From: Pseudomonas sp. LRP2-20 | GTDB lineage: Bacteria > Pseudomonadota > Gammaproteobacteria > Pseudomonadales > Pseudomonadaceae | Direction: 5' to 3' | NCBI RefSeq assembly: GCF_024349685.1 | Contig: NZ_AP025944.1 | Coordinates: forward strand, 1,742,001 to 1,806,000 | DNA: 64,000 nucleotides | Shown: positions 1-9,468 of the stretch, piece by piece | Layout: each line of letters begins with the position of its first letter | Position numbering within the stretch: the stretch's first letter is position 1 | Notes under the pieces: generated by a model | What the model saw: only the letters and a program-made list of their open reading frames with translations | The model's database searches: none | What the model was told of the DNA's origin: nothing | Position numbers and translations under genes: made by a program

Positions 1-77
1 GCAGTCAGCAAGGTTGATGGAGGGCGGTGGGCCTCTTTGGGCCTCGGTTTTCCGCCGTTACAGGGCGCGGCATCATC

Positions 78-168
78 CCTGTGGGATCGGGCTTGCCCGC
101 GAAGAGGTCAGCAGGTGCAACGGCGTTGCCTGAGCTGACGCATTCGCGGGCAAGCCCGCTCCCACAGG
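78..168. repeat. REP inverted pair downstream of pykF
   Basis: Two copies of the putida-type REP core face each other, one at 78-107 and one at 141-168. The left copy has one substitution (GGGATCGGG instead of GGGAGCGGG). They lie just after the pykF stop codon and may stabilise the 3' end of the transcript or stop transcription. Confidence 0.85.
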
Positions 169-182
169 AGAGATGCAGATCC

Positions 183-1598
183 TTAGACCAGGGTCTCGAT
201 GCGCAAGCTATTAGTCGAGCCCGGCTTGCCGAACGGCACACCGGCAGTGATCAACAGCGTGTCGCCACGGCTGGCCATACCTTGCGCCTGGGCGATCTCC
301 AGGGCGGTGGAAACCACCTCGTCGACCTGGCGCAGGCGGTCATTGACCACCGAGTGCACACCCCAGGCCACGCTCAGGCGGCGGGCGGTGGCCAGGTTCG
401 GCGTCAGGTTGAGGATCGGCGCCCGTGGCCGCTCGCGGGCGGCACGCAGGGTGGAGGCGCCCGACTCGCTGTAGTTGACCAGCACCGCCACCGGCAGGAT
501 GCCGCTGATACGGCGGATCGCGCAGCTGATGGCGTCCGATACGGTAGCCTCGGCTTTCGGCCGGCCGACGTCGAGCTGAGCCTGGTAGTCCGGGCCGTTC
601 TCCACCTGGCGGATGATCTTGCTCATCATCTGCACCGCTTCCAGCGGGTAGTCACCGGAGGCGGTTTCGGCCGACAGCATCACCGCATCGGCGCCTTCGG
701 CCACGGCGTTGGCCACGTCGGTGACTTCGGCGCGGGTCGGGGCCGGCGAGAAGCGCATCGATTCGAGCATCTGCGTGGCCACCACCACCGGTTTGCCCAG
801 CTGGCGGCAGGTGCCGATGATGCGCTTCTGGATCTGCGGCACGCTTTCGGCCGGCACTTCCACGCCCAGGTCGCCACGGGCCACCATGATCGCATCCGCC
901 AGTTCCGCGATGGCTTGCAGTTGTTCGACCGCCGAAGGCTTCTCGATCTTGGCCATCAGGTAGGCACGGTCACCGATCAGCTGGCGCGCCTCGACGATGT
1001 CTTCCGGGCGCTGCACGAACGACAGGGCCACCCAGTCCACGCCCAGTTCCAGGCCGAAGGCCAGGTCGCGGCGGTCTTTTTCGGTGAGCGGGGATAGGTC
1101 GAGCACCGCTTGCGGCACGTTGACGCCCTTGCGGTCGGACAGCTCGCCACCGTTGAGCACTTCGGTGTCGATGGCGTCACTGTGCTTGGCGGTTACCCGC
1201 AGGCGCAGCTTGCCGTCGTCGAGCAGCAGGTCCATGCCGGGCTCCAGCGCGGCGATGATCTCCGGGTGCGGCAGGTTGACCCGGCGGCTGTCGCCTGGGG
1301 CCTTGTCGAGGTCCAGGCGCAGGGCCTGGCCGCGTTGCAGCTGGACCTTGCCTTCGGCGAAGCGGCCGACGCGCAGTTTTGGCCCTTGCAGGTCCATGAG
1401 GATGCCCAGCGGGTAGTTCAGCTGCTGTTCGACTTCACGGATCCACTGGTAGCGCAGGGCGTGGTCGGCGTGTTCACCGTGGCTGAAGTTGAGGCGGAAG
1501 ATGTTCACCCCGGCTTCGACCAGCTGGCGGATGTCGTCGATGCCTTTGATCGCAGGGCCGAGGGTGGCGAGGATCTTTACTTTTTTATCAGGCGTCAT
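183..1598 (-). CDS. pykF: Pyruvate kinase
   Basis: Cytoplasmic enzyme that converts phosphoenolpyruvate and ADP to pyruvate and ATP. The 471-residue protein is normal length for the bacterial family. It starts with KILATLGPA, then RLNFSHG (about 35-41), MDLQGPKLRVG (about 68-78), the metal/substrate segment AKIEKP followed by ARGDLGVE, and ATQMLESM with SAETASG. The ATG overlaps the ttuD stop codon by 4 bases (ATGA), so it is translationally coupled as the last gene of gcl-hyi-glxR-ttuD-pykF. This position suits it to drain the 2-phosphoglycerate made by the pathway. Pseudomonads usually have a second isozyme, PykA, so the symbol rests on context rather than on sequence alone. Confidence 0.93.
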   Translation of the reverse strand: MTPDKKVKILATLGPAIKGIDDIRQLVEAGVNIFRLNFSHGEHADHALRYQWIREVEQQLNYPLGILMDLQGPKLRVGRFAEGKVQLQRGQALRLDLDKAPGDSRRVNLPHPEIIAALEPGMDLLLDDGKLRLRVTAKHSDAIDTEVLNGGELSDRKGVNVPQAVLDLSPLTEKDRRDLAFGLELGVDWVALSFVQRPEDIVEARQLIGDRAYLMAKIEKPSAVEQLQAIAELADAIMVARGDLGVEVPAESVPQIQKRIIGTCRQLGKPVVVATQMLESMRFSPAPTRAEVTDVANAVAEGADAVMLSAETASGDYPLEAVQMMSKIIRQVENGPDYQAQLDVGRPKAEATVSDAISCAIRRISGILPVAVLVNYSESGASTLRAARERPRAPILNLTPNLATARRLSVAWGVHSVVNDRLRQVDEVVSTALEIAQAQGMASRGDTLLITAGVPFGKPGSTNSLRIETLV

Positions 1599-2869
1599 GA
1601 TTGGGCAGTCTCGAGGATCAGGATGGCGCGGAAGTCGTTGACGTTGGTGCGGGTCGGCTCGGTGACGATCAGCGCGTCGAGCGCGGCGAAGTAGCCATAG
1701 CCGTTGTTGTTGTCCAACTCGTCGCTGGCCGACAGGCCCAGGGCCTGGGCGCGGGCATAGCTGCTCGGGGTCATGAAGGCGCCGGCGTTTTCTTCCGAAC
1801 CGTCGATGCCGTCGGTGTCGCCGGCCAGGGCATACACGCCTGGCAAGCCCTTGAGGCTTTCGGTGAGGCTGAGCAGGAACTCGGCGTTACGCCCGCCACG
1901 GCCGTTGCCGCGTACGGTTACGGTGGTTTCACCACCAGAGAGGATCACGCACGGCGCCTTCAGCGGCTGCCCGTGCAGCACGATCTGCCGGGCGATACCC
2001 GCGTGCACCTTGGCCACTTCGCGCGATTCACCTTCCAGGTCACCGAGGATCAGCGGGCTGAAGCCTGCCTGGCGGGCTTTGACCGCGGCGGCTTCGAGCG
2101 ATTGCTGGGGCTTGGCGATCAGCTGGAAGTGGCTGCGGGCCAGGGCCGGGTCATCGGCCTTGACGGTTTCCGAGGCGGGGTTGTTGAGCCAGTCGATGAC
2201 GGCTTGCGGTGCTTCGATGTTGTAGCGTTTGAGGATCGCCAGGGCATCGGCCGAGGTGCTCGGGTCGGCCACGGTCGGGCCGGAGGCGATGACGGTGGCC
2301 AAGTCGCCAGGCACGTCGGAAATGGCATAGGTGTACACGGTGGCTGGCCAGCAGGCCTTGGCCAGGCGGCCGCCCTTGATCGCCGAGAGGTGCTTGCGCA
2401 CGCAGTTCATCTCGCCGATGGTGGCGCCGGATTTGAGCAGCGCCTTGTTGATCTGTTGCTTGTCAGCCAGGGTCAGGCCTTCGGCTGGCAGTGCCAGCAG
2501 GGCGGACCCACCGCCAGACAGCAGGAAGATGACGCGGTCTTGTTCGTTGAGGTTGCTGACCAGCTCCAGTACGCGCTTGGCCACGGCCAGGCCGGCGGCG
2601 TCGGGGACCGGGTGAGCGGCTTCGACCACCTCGATCTTCTGGCAGTTGGCACCGTGGCCGTAGCGGGTCACGACCAGGCCGCAGACTTCGCCCTGCCAGC
2701 TCTTTTCCACTACTTCGGCCATGGCGGCTGCGGCCTTGCCGGCGCCGATGACGATGACCCGGCCGCTACGGTCGGCGGGCAGGTAGGGTTCGAGGACTTG
2801 GCGCGGGTGGGCGGCGGCGATGGCTGTGTCGAACAGGTCGCGGAGAAGTTTTTGCGGATCGACCGACAT
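1595..2869 (-). CDS. ttuD: Glycerate kinase of the MOFRL/DUF4147 family (TtuD)
   Basis: The 424-residue protein belongs to the DUF4147/MOFRL family. It shows VIGAGKAAAAMA near residue 37, SGGGSALL, RKHLSAIKGG, and the C-terminal SGGETTV...GRGGRNAEF and AGDTDGIDG motifs. Members phosphorylate D-glycerate to 2-phosphoglycerate. Older annotation calls TtuD hydroxypyruvate reductase, so the exact label is disputed. It follows glxR, which supplies glycerate, and overlaps pykF by 4 bases, which favours the kinase role. The chosen ATG at 2869 has GGGAG upstream; the open frame runs further upstream without a better start. Confidence 0.88.
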   Translation of the reverse strand: MSVDPQKLLRDLFDTAIAAAHPRQVLEPYLPADRSGRVIVIGAGKAAAAMAEVVEKSWQGEVCGLVVTRYGHGANCQKIEVVEAAHPVPDAAGLAVAKRVLELVSNLNEQDRVIFLLSGGGSALLALPAEGLTLADKQQINKALLKSGATIGEMNCVRKHLSAIKGGRLAKACWPATVYTYAISDVPGDLATVIASGPTVADPSTSADALAILKRYNIEAPQAVIDWLNNPASETVKADDPALARSHFQLIAKPQQSLEAAAVKARQAGFSPLILGDLEGESREVAKVHAGIARQIVLHGQPLKAPCVILSGGETTVTVRGNGRGGRNAEFLLSLTESLKGLPGVYALAGDTDGIDGSEENAGAFMTPSSYARAQALGLSASDELDNNNGYGYFAALDALIVTEPTRTNVNDFRAILILETAQS

Positions 2870-2999
2870 GGCAGGCTCCCAATTATTGTTGTTCTGCAGA
2901 ATCAAAAACGCCCCTGGAACTGCCTCCGTGCAGGCCGAACCAGGGGCGGGTGTTGCTCGGTACCACCTTTGAACCTGTGGTCGCAGGTTCAAAGGTGTT

Positions 3000-3092
3000 G
3001 GCTTCTTCGCGGGTAAACCCGCTGCCACACGGCCTCACAGAGGCTGAAGACGGCGTAAAACCTGTGGGAGCGGGTTCACCCGCGAAGAGGCC
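3000..3092. repeat. REP inverted pair between ttuD and glxR
   Basis: Facing REP copies at about 3000-3030 and 3061-3092 with the GGGTAAACCC/GGGTTCACCC variant of the stem. They sit inside the operon between glxR and ttuD, so they may act on mRNA stability rather than end transcription. Confidence 0.85.
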
Positions 3093-3111
3093 GGTGAAGG
3101 CTAAAAATTAC

Positions 3112-4005
3112 TTACTGGTCGTCGCGGATCGAGAAGTTGGCCATGTGCTCCAGGCCTTTGATCAGCGCCGAGTGGTCCCAGTTGCCGCCGCCCAGGGCCT
3201 GGCAGGTGTTGAACACTTGCTGGGCATTGGAGGTGTTGGGCAGGTTGATGCCCAGTTCCTTGGCGCCTTGCAGGGCCAGGTTGAGGTCCTTCTGGTGCAG
3301 GTTGATGCGGAAGCCTGGGTCGAAGGTGCCTTTGATCATGCGCTCGGCGTGCACTTCGAGGATCTTCGACGAAGCGAAGCCGCCCATCAGTGCTTCACGT
3401 ACCTTGGCCGGGTCGGCGCCGTTCTTGGCGGCGAACAGCAGGGCTTCGGCAACAGCCTGGATGTTCAGCGCTACGATGATCTGGTTGGCCACCTTGGCGG
3501 TCTGGCCGTCACCGTTGCCACCGACGCGGGTGATGTTCTTGCCCATGGCTTCGAACAGCGGCAGGGTGCGCTCGAAGGCTTTCGGGCAGCCACCGACCAT
3601 GATGCTCAGGGTCGCAGCCTTGGCACCGACTTCACCGCCGGACACCGGGGCGTCCAGGTAGGCGGCGCCGGTGGCCTTGATCTTCTCGGCAAAGGCTTTG
3701 GTCGCGGTAGGGGAGATCGAGCTCATGTCGATCACTACCTTGTTCGGGCCCACGCCTTCGGCGACGCCGTTTTCACCGAACAGGACGCTTTCCACCTGAG
3801 GGGTGTCCGGGACCATGATGATGATGAACTCGGCTTCCTGGGCCACTTCCTTCGGGTTGGCCAGGGCCACTGCGCCAGCGGCGATCAGGTCAGCCGGTGC
3901 GGCCTCGTGGTGGGTGGAAACGAAGATGCTGTGGCCTGCTTTCTGCAGGTTCTGCGCCATGGGCTTGCCCATGATGCCGGTGCCGAGGAATCCAATTTTA
4001 GCCAT
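3112..4005 (-). CDS. glxR: Tartronate semialdehyde reductase (2-hydroxy-3-oxopropionate reductase)
   Basis: NAD(P)H-dependent reduction of tartronate semialdehyde to D-glycerate in the glyoxylate carboligase pathway. The 297 residues match the beta-hydroxyacid dehydrogenase family: N-terminal Rossmann motif GFLGTGIMGKPMA (5-17), substrate motif DAPVSGGEVGAK (about 119-130), and the catalytic lysine in GQTAKVANQ (about residue 172). Start ATG at 4005 has GAGG upstream. It lies between hyi and ttuD on the same strand with REP-containing gaps on both sides. Confidence 0.95.
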   Translation of the reverse strand: MAKIGFLGTGIMGKPMAQNLQKAGHSIFVSTHHEAAPADLIAAGAVALANPKEVAQEAEFIIIMVPDTPQVESVLFGENGVAEGVGPNKVVIDMSSISPTATKAFAEKIKATGAAYLDAPVSGGEVGAKAATLSIMVGGCPKAFERTLPLFEAMGKNITRVGGNGDGQTAKVANQIIVALNIQAVAEALLFAAKNGADPAKVREALMGGFASSKILEVHAERMIKGTFDPGFRINLHQKDLNLALQGAKELGINLPNTSNAQQVFNTCQALGGGNWDHSALIKGLEHMANFSIRDDQ

Positions 4006-4052
4006 GAGAATATGCCTCTTTGTATTTGTGATATCTCAAGCGAGCCTTGGCC

Positions 4053-4155
4053 CCCTGTGGGAGCGGGCTTGCCCGCGAAGCAGACAACTCGGTGGGTGGC
4101 ACCGGCTTCGCCGGTGTTCGCGGCGGTTCGACGCCTCGACAAGCCCCTCCCACAG
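4053..4155. repeat. REP copy with a degenerate partner between hyi and glxR
   Basis: A well-conserved REP copy lies at 4053-4080. Its facing partner at about 4125-4155 has drifted (CGACAAGCCCCTCCCACAG). It is intergenic within the gcl operon. Confidence 0.7.
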
Positions 4156-4171
4156 TGTTCCGCGTTGTTTC

Positions 4172-4954
4172 TTAAATTGCGTTATGGGTTTTCAGCCAGC
4201 CCAGGCCTGCTTCTGTGGTGGTCAGCGGCTTGTACTCCGCGCCCACCCAGCCCTGGTAGCCGATGCGGTCCAGGTGCTCGAACAGGAAGCGGTAGTTGAT
4301 CTCGCCGGTGCCGGGTTCGTTGCGGCCTGGGTTGTCGGCCAGCTGGATGTGGTTGATCAGTTTCAGGTTGGCTTCCATGGTGCGAGCCAGGTCACCTTCC
4401 ATGATCTGCATGTGGTAGATGTCGTACTGCAGGAACAGGTTGTCGCTGCCCACTTCGGCCTGGATTTCCAGGGCCTGCTTGGTGGTGTTCAGGTAGAAGC
4501 CTGGGATGTCGCGGGTGTTGATCATTTCCATGACCAGGCGGATCCCGGCGGCTTTCAGCTTGTCGGCGGCGTAGCGCAGGTTTTCCACGAAGGTCTTGCG
4601 TACGGTGGCGCAGTCCGGGCCCTGTGGGCGGATACCGGCCAGGGCGTTGACCTGGGTGTTGCCCAGCACCTTGGCGTACTCGATGGCCTTGTCGACCCCG
4701 GCGCGGAATTCTTCGATGCGGTCAGGGTGGCAGGTGATGCCACGCTCACCCTTGGCCCAGTCGCCAGCGGGCAGGTTGAACAGCACCTGGGTCAGGCCGT
4801 TGGCGTCCAGCTGCTGCTTGATTTCGGCGGCGCTGAAGTCGTACGGGAACAGGTATTCGACGCCGCTGAAACCAGCGTCGGCGGCAGCCTTGAAGCGGGC
4901 CAGGAAGTCCTGTTCGGTGAACAGCATGGACAGGTTGGCAGCGAAGCGAGGCAT
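4172..4954 (-). CDS. hyi: Hydroxypyruvate isomerase
   Basis: Interconverts hydroxypyruvate and tartronate semialdehyde in the cytoplasm. The protein is 260 residues, typical of the family (TIM barrel). It begins PRFAANLSMLF and carries EMINTRDIPGFY in the middle and QYDIYHMQ, NHIQLADNPGRNEPGTG and GAEYKP towards the C-terminus, which supply the metal and catalytic acidic residues in this fold. The ATG at 4954 was chosen because AAGGAGA lies just upstream; a longer open frame to 4993 has no such site. It lies between gcl and glxR. Confidence 0.94.
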   Translation of the reverse strand: MPRFAANLSMLFTEQDFLARFKAAADAGFSGVEYLFPYDFSAAEIKQQLDANGLTQVLFNLPAGDWAKGERGITCHPDRIEEFRAGVDKAIEYAKVLGNTQVNALAGIRPQGPDCATVRKTFVENLRYAADKLKAAGIRLVMEMINTRDIPGFYLNTTKQALEIQAEVGSDNLFLQYDIYHMQIMEGDLARTMEANLKLINHIQLADNPGRNEPGTGEINYRFLFEHLDRIGYQGWVGAEYKPLTTTEAGLGWLKTHNAI

Positions 4955-5022
4955 GAGTTGTCTCCTTGCGATGAAGGCCCCCGGCGCCCTCAAACAGGGG
5001 CAGGCGCGGGGGCGTCAGGCGA

Positions 5023-6798
5023 TCAGTCCAGCAGCGAGATGGCGGTTGGCGCGTCGTTGCCGACCAGGGCCAGGTCTTCGAACTCGTTGACCGCGTTGAT
5101 CTCGGTGCCCATGGAAATGTTGGTCACACGCTCGAGGATCACTTCGACCACGACCGGCACGCGGAACTCTTCGGCCATCTTCTGTGCCTTGAGCAGGGCA
5201 GGGGCGATCTCTGCCGGCTCGAACACACGGATGGCCTTGCAGCCCAGGCCTTCGACCACGGCGACGTGGTCGACACCGTAGGTGGCAGCGTCGGTCGAGT
5301 TGATGTTCTCGAACGCCAGTTGTACACAGTAATCCATGTCGAAGCCACGCTGTGCCTGACGGATCAGGCCCAGGTAGGCGTTGTTCACCAGCACGTGGAC
5401 GTACGGCAGGTTGAACTGCGCGCCTACGGCCAGTTCTTCGATCATGAACTGGAAGTCGTAGTCACCCGACAGCGCGACGACCTTGCGTTTCGGGTCGGCC
5501 TTGACCACACCGAGCGCCGCAGGGATGGTCCAGCCCAGCGGGCCGGCCTGGCCGCAGTTGATCCAGTGGCGTGGCTTGTACACGTGCAGGAACTGCGCGC
5601 CGGCGATCTGCGACAGGCCGATGGTGCTGACGTAGCAGGTGTCCTTGCCGAATACCTGGTTCATCTCTTCGTACACGCGCTGCGGCTTGACCGGCACGTT
5701 GTCGAAGTGGGTCTTGCGCTGCAGGGTGGCCTTGCGCTCCTGGCAGTCTTGCAGCCAGGCCTTGCGGCACTTCAGCTTGCCAGCGGCTTTCCACTCGCGG
5801 GCCACTTCGAGGAACACGTCCAGGGCCTTGCCAGCGTCGGAAACGATACCCAGGTCCGGGGTGAACACGCGGCCGATCTGGGTCGGTTCGATGTCCACGT
5901 GGACGAACTTGCGGCCTTCGGTGTAGACGTCGACCGAACCGGTGTGGCGGTTGGCCCAGCGGTTGCCGATACCGAACACCAGGTCGGATTTCAGCAGGGT
6001 GGCGTTGCCGTAGCGGTGCGAGGTCTGCAGGCCGACCATGCCGACCATCTGGGCGTGGTCGTCCGGGATGGTGCCCCAGCCCATCAGGGTCGGGATCACT
6101 GGTACGCCGGTCAGTTCGGCGAACTCGACCAGCTTGTCGCTGGCGTCGGCGTTGATGATACCGCCACCGGCTACCAGCAGTGGGCGCTCGGCGTCATTGA
6201 GCAGGGCCAGGGCTTTTTCGGCCTGTACGCGGGTAGCGGACGGCTTGTGCACGGGCAGCGGCTCGTAAGCGTCGATGTCGAATTCGATTTCGGCCATCTG
6301 CACGTCGAACGGCAGGTCGATCAGCACAGGGCCTGGGCGGCCGGTGCGCATTTCATAGAAGGCCTTCTGGAAGGCGTAAGGCACCTGGCCTGGTTCCAGA
6401 ACGGTGGTGGCCCACTTGGTCACCGGCTTGACGATGTTGGTGATGTCGACAGCCTGGAAGTCTTCCTTGTGCAAGCGGGCACGTGGCGCCTGGCCAGTGA
6501 TGCACAGGATCGGGATGGAGTCGGCCGAGGCGCTGTACAGGCCAGTGACCATGTCGGTGCCGGCTGGGCCGGAGGTGCCGATGCACACGCCGATGTTGCC
6601 TGGGTTGGCACGGGTGTAGCCCTCGGCCATGTGCGAGGCGCCTTCGACGTGACGAGCGAGGACGTGATCGATGCCACCGACTTTCTTCAGGGCCGAGTAC
6701 AACGGGTTGATGGCAGCCCCCGGGATGCCGAACGCGGTATCTACACCTTCACGGCGCATGACCAGAACGGCTGCATCGATTGCTCTCATTTTGCTCAT
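5023..6798 (-). CDS. gcl: Glyoxylate carboligase
   Basis: Thiamine-diphosphate enzyme that condenses two glyoxylate molecules to tartronate semialdehyde with loss of CO2. The 591-residue protein has the N-terminal pyrimidine-binding domain, a central domain with the FAD-site segment, and the C-terminal diphosphate motif GDYDFQFM...NNAYLG (about 450-480). In [13 protein letters not shown] the usual catalytic glutamate is valine at position 51, the hallmark that separates Gcl from acetolactate synthases. It is first in the gcl-hyi-glxR-ttuD-pykF operon. A TTGTATACAA palindrome lies 25 bases before the start codon, so repression there would block transcription directly. Confidence 0.97.
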   Translation of the reverse strand: MSKMRAIDAAVLVMRREGVDTAFGIPGAAINPLYSALKKVGGIDHVLARHVEGASHMAEGYTRANPGNIGVCIGTSGPAGTDMVTGLYSASADSIPILCITGQAPRARLHKEDFQAVDITNIVKPVTKWATTVLEPGQVPYAFQKAFYEMRTGRPGPVLIDLPFDVQMAEIEFDIDAYEPLPVHKPSATRVQAEKALALLNDAERPLLVAGGGIINADASDKLVEFAELTGVPVIPTLMGWGTIPDDHAQMVGMVGLQTSHRYGNATLLKSDLVFGIGNRWANRHTGSVDVYTEGRKFVHVDIEPTQIGRVFTPDLGIVSDAGKALDVFLEVAREWKAAGKLKCRKAWLQDCQERKATLQRKTHFDNVPVKPQRVYEEMNQVFGKDTCYVSTIGLSQIAGAQFLHVYKPRHWINCGQAGPLGWTIPAALGVVKADPKRKVVALSGDYDFQFMIEELAVGAQFNLPYVHVLVNNAYLGLIRQAQRGFDMDYCVQLAFENINSTDAATYGVDHVAVVEGLGCKAIRVFEPAEIAPALLKAQKMAEEFRVPVVVEVILERVTNISMGTEINAVNEFEDLALVGNDAPTAISLLD

Positions 6799-6823
6799 GG
6801 TTTGTGCCTCATCGATTTTGTAA

Positions 6824-6833
6824 TTGTATACAA
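6824..6833. promoter_or_regulatory. Putative GclR operator at gcl
   Basis: Perfect 10-base palindrome TTGTATACAA, 25 bases upstream of the gcl start codon. The same or nearly the same sequence recurs at 6964, 19023, 19206, 21414 and 21513 beside other glyoxylate and purine genes. Assignment to the GntR regulator at 21558 is inference from this distribution. Confidence 0.65.
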
Positions 6834-6963
6834 CTTGCTTTTTGCCAGAGTGTATTCACGGCTGGCCGCTCAGGTCAACGGGTTTTCGTCGGACAAGGTC
6901 GCTTTCGTTCGAGCGCCCGTGAAAACGGCTGTTTGCGATCTCGCATACGATCGTTTCAATTTA

Positions 6964-6973
6964 TTGTATACAA
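6964..6973. promoter_or_regulatory. Putative GclR operator at the GlcG-like gene
   Basis: Second perfect TTGTATACAA in the gcl/GlcG-like divergent intergene, 82 bases before the ATG at 7056. The two copies are 140 bases apart centre to centre, so one bound site could serve each promoter. Confidence 0.62.
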
Positions 6974-7055
6974 AAATAGATTCAGTTGTGTTCTATTGGC
7001 TTATCGGTTTTTCACCTGCCCTCAGGGCTTCTCACAACAAGAAGAGGACCTTTCC

Positions 7056-7496
7056 ATGAACGCTTTGAACCTGAAAGTCGCTGTCAGCCTGGTGAACGCC
7101 GCGCTGGCGGCGGGCCGCAAGATCAATGCAGCGCCACTGACCGTGGCCGTGCTCGATGCCGGTGGGCACCTGCTGGCCTTGCAGCGCGAAGATGGCGCCA
7201 GCCTGATTCGCCCGCAAGTGGCCACCGGCAAGGCCTGGGGGGCGATTGCCCTGGGCAAGGGCTCGCGCTTGCTGGCGCTGGATGCGCAGCAACGGCCGGC
7301 GTTTTTCGCCGCGTTGAACGGGTTGGGCGAGCGGCCGGTAGTACCGGCGCCGGGCGGTGTGCTGATTCGTGATCAGGACGGCAAGGTGCTGGGAGCGGTC
7401 GGGATCAGCGGCGATACCTCGGATATCGACGAGCAGTGCGCGATCAGTGCGATCGAAGAGGTGGGGTTGAAGGCGGATGCGGGTGTAGCAGCTTAA
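7056..7496 (+). CDS. GlcG/HbpS-like heme-degrading domain protein (DUF336)
   Basis: 146-residue protein of the GlcG/HbpS family. It shows the typical AVLDAGGHLLALQREDGAS segment near residue 30, followed by GKAWGAIALGKGS and the C-terminal GAVGISGDTSDIDEQCA. Family members occur with glycolate and glyoxylate genes, but their biochemical role there is unclear. It is transcribed divergently from gcl and shares its putative operators. The ATG at 7056 has AGAGGA upstream; the open frame begins at 6780, but its first part reads through the gcl start region and is not coding. Confidence 0.88.
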   Translation: MNALNLKVAVSLVNAALAAGRKINAAPLTVAVLDAGGHLLALQREDGASLIRPQVATGKAWGAIALGKGSRLLALDAQQRPAFFAALNGLGERPVVPAPGGVLIRDQDGKVLGAVGISGDTSDIDEQCAISAIEEVGLKADAGVAA

Positions 7497-7514
7497 ATCG
7501 CTACTGTCTGTTCT

Positions 7515-7606
7515 GGCCTATTCGCGGGCAAGCCCGCTCCCACAGGATAACCACAGGTTCGAAGGCTGTGTGAGTCCTGTGGGAGCGGGCTTGCCCGCGA
7601 ATGGCC
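7515..7606. repeat. REP inverted pair between convergent genes
   Basis: Facing REP copies at 7515-7545 and 7575-7606. They lie between the convergent GlcG-like gene and the TetR gene, a position where the structure could limit read-through on both strands. Confidence 0.85.
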
Positions 7607-7607
7607 C

Positions 7608-8219
7608 TCAAGCCACCTCGGGCTCACAACCCTTGAGCACCATGCGGATGATGGTGTCGGCCGCGGCGTCGTAATCGCTGTCGGCCAGCTTGGCCTTGCC
7701 GGTCACTGCCGAAATCTGCCAGTCGAAGTCGGCGTAGGTCTGGGTCGCAGCCCAGATGCTGAACATCAGGTGGTGGGCATCGACATGGGCGATCTGCCCA
7801 CGGTCGATCCAGTGCTGGATGCACTCGATGTTGTGCCGGGCCTGCTCGTTCAGCTGCTCCACCTGGCTCGGCGACAGGTGCGGTGCACCATGCATGATTT
7901 CGCTGGCGAACACCTTCGAGGCATGCGGCAGGTCACGCGAAATGCGGATCTTCGAGCGGATGTAGGCACTCAACACTTCTTTCGGGTCACCGTCGGCATT
8001 GAACGGCGTCGACGCCTGCATGATCGGCGCGATGATGCTCTCCAGGACCTCGCGGTAGAGGTTGTCCTTGGATTTGAAGTAGTAATACACGTTCGGCTTG
8101 GGCAGGCCGGCCTTGGCGGCGATGTCGCTGGTCTTGGTGGCGGCGAAGCCCTTGTCGGCGAATTCTTCACTGGCTGCGCGCAGGATCAGCTCCTTGTTGC
8201 GCTCGCGAATGGTGCTCAT
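7608..8219 (-). CDS. TetR-family transcriptional regulator
   Basis: 203-residue TetR-type regulator. The N-terminal helix-turn-helix is clear (ASEEFADKGFAATKTSDIAAKAGL followed by NVYYYFKSKDNLYREVL, about 16-60). The C-terminal half resembles the RutR/YcdC-type ligand domain (KVFASEIMHGAPHL, HWIDRGQIAHVDAHHLMFSIWAATQTYADF). RutR-type proteins sense pyrimidines, so a nucleobase ligand is plausible here but not shown. The ATG at 8219 has GAGGAAG upstream. No clear palindrome was seen in the short space to the divergent DUF808 gene. Confidence 0.88.
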   Translation of the reverse strand: MSTIRERNKELILRAASEEFADKGFAATKTSDIAAKAGLPKPNVYYYFKSKDNLYREVLESIIAPIMQASTPFNADGDPKEVLSAYIRSKIRISRDLPHASKVFASEIMHGAPHLSPSQVEQLNEQARHNIECIQHWIDRGQIAHVDAHHLMFSIWAATQTYADFDWQISAVTGKAKLADSDYDAAADTIIRMVLKGCEPEVA

Positions 8220-8351
8220 GGTCAGGGATCTTCCTCGTGTCTGGCCACCTCAAAGAGGGATCGGGCATGGTAGCACCGCGCCCGACGGGCGCTCAAGGCA
8301 GCGGCTTTGGGCTAGAATCCGGCACATTCACTCATTTGGATACCCGCAAAC

Positions 8352-9266
8352 ATGGCAGGAAGCAGTCTACTGGTACTGATCGACGACATCGCCACGGTGC
8401 TCGACGATGTTTCGGTGATGACCAAGGTCGCGGCAAAGAAGACCGCAGGCGTGCTGGGCGACGACCTGGCGCTCAATGCTCAGCAGGTCACCGGCGTACG
8501 CGCCGAGCGCGAGATTCCGGTGGTGTGGGCGGTGGCCAAGGGGTCGCTGGTGAACAAGGCGATCCTGGTGCCTGCAGCACTGTTGATCAGCGCGTTCATC
8601 CCTTGGGCGGTGACGCCGCTGCTGATGCTCGGCGGCGCCTACCTGTGCTTTGAAGGTTTCGAGAAGCTGGCGCACAAGTTCCTGCACAGCAAGGAAGAGG
8701 ACGAGCGGCAGCACGAGGCGCGCAAGGAAGCCGTGGCCGACGCCACAGTCGACCTGGTGGCGTTCGAGAAAAGCAAGATCAAGGGTGCGGTGCGTACCGA
8801 CTTCATCCTGTCCGCTGAAATCATCGCCATTACCTTGGGTATTGTCGCCGACTCACCGCTGACGCAGCAGATCATCGTGTTGTCGGGCATTGCGGTGGTC
8901 ATGACCATCGGTGTGTATGGGCTGGTGGGCGGTATCGTCAAACTCGACGACCTGGGGCTGTGGATGGCGCAGAAGTCTTCAAGCCTGGCCCGAGCCGTCG
9001 GCAACGGCATCCTGCGTGCCGCCCCCTACATGATGAAAAGCCTGTCGGTGATCGGTACCGCGGCGATGTTCCTGGTGGGTGGCGGGATTCTGGTACACGG
9101 CGTGGCACCTTTGCATCACGCGGTCGAGGCGTTCAGCGAAGGGCGCGGAGGGGCGCTGACCAGCGGCCTGCTCAATGGCGTGGCCGGCGTGCTGGCCGGG
9201 GCCGTGGTGCTGGCGGTGGTCAGTGTGGTGAGCAAGCTGTGGCGTGCCCTGCGGCCCACCATCTGA
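8352..9266 (+). CDS. DUF808 (YedI-like) inner-membrane protein
   Basis: 304-residue protein of the DUF808/YedI family, of unknown function. The N-terminus [23 protein letters not shown] matches the family start. Several hydrophobic segments follow (about 72-95, 155-175, 177-200, 225-250, 275-298), with the charged stretch [15 protein letters not shown] between the first two groups. It is divergent from the TetR gene, which may regulate it; that is inferred from position only. The next feature downstream is a 43-base inverted repeat that may act as a terminator. Confidence 0.88.
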   Translation: MAGSSLLVLIDDIATVLDDVSVMTKVAAKKTAGVLGDDLALNAQQVTGVRAEREIPVVWAVAKGSLVNKAILVPAALLISAFIPWAVTPLLMLGGAYLCFEGFEKLAHKFLHSKEEDERQHEARKEAVADATVDLVAFEKSKIKGAVRTDFILSAEIIAITLGIVADSPLTQQIIVLSGIAVVMTIGVYGLVGGIVKLDDLGLWMAQKSSSLARAVGNGILRAAPYMMKSLSVIGTAAMFLVGGGILVHGVAPLHHAVEAFSEGRGGALTSGLLNGVAGVLAGAVVLAVVSVVSKLWRALRPTI

Positions 9267-9290
9267 AGTACAGAGTGACGGCGAGCACCC

Positions 9291-9435
9291 TGTGGGAGCC
9301 GCGCTTGTCGTGGCGACGAACCGCGTCGATGGGGCGCGTAGCGGCCCCGGCAATTCAAGCAACAACCTTGAAATCGTGGGGCCGCTTTGCGGCCCATCGA
9401 CGCGGTTCGTCGCCACGACAAGCGCGGCTCCCACA
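9291..9435. repeat. 43-bp perfect inverted repeat, not the common REP type
   Basis: Arms at 9291-9333 and 9393-9435 are perfect reverse complements of 43 bases around a 59-base spacer. The outer end TGTGGGAGC resembles the common REP, but the rest (CGCGCTTGTCGTGGCGACGA) differs. The spacer itself contains a shorter repeat (GCGGCCCC/GGGGCCGC). It lies between the convergent DUF808 and sulfatase genes. Confidence 0.9.
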
Positions 9436-9468
9436 CGCCTGGAAGCTCGTGACAATTCTGCGGAAGGC

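Noticed and set aside
1601..3016. Plus-strand frame of 471 codons opposite ttuD
   Set aside because: ttuD on the other strand has clear family motifs, and this frame has none.
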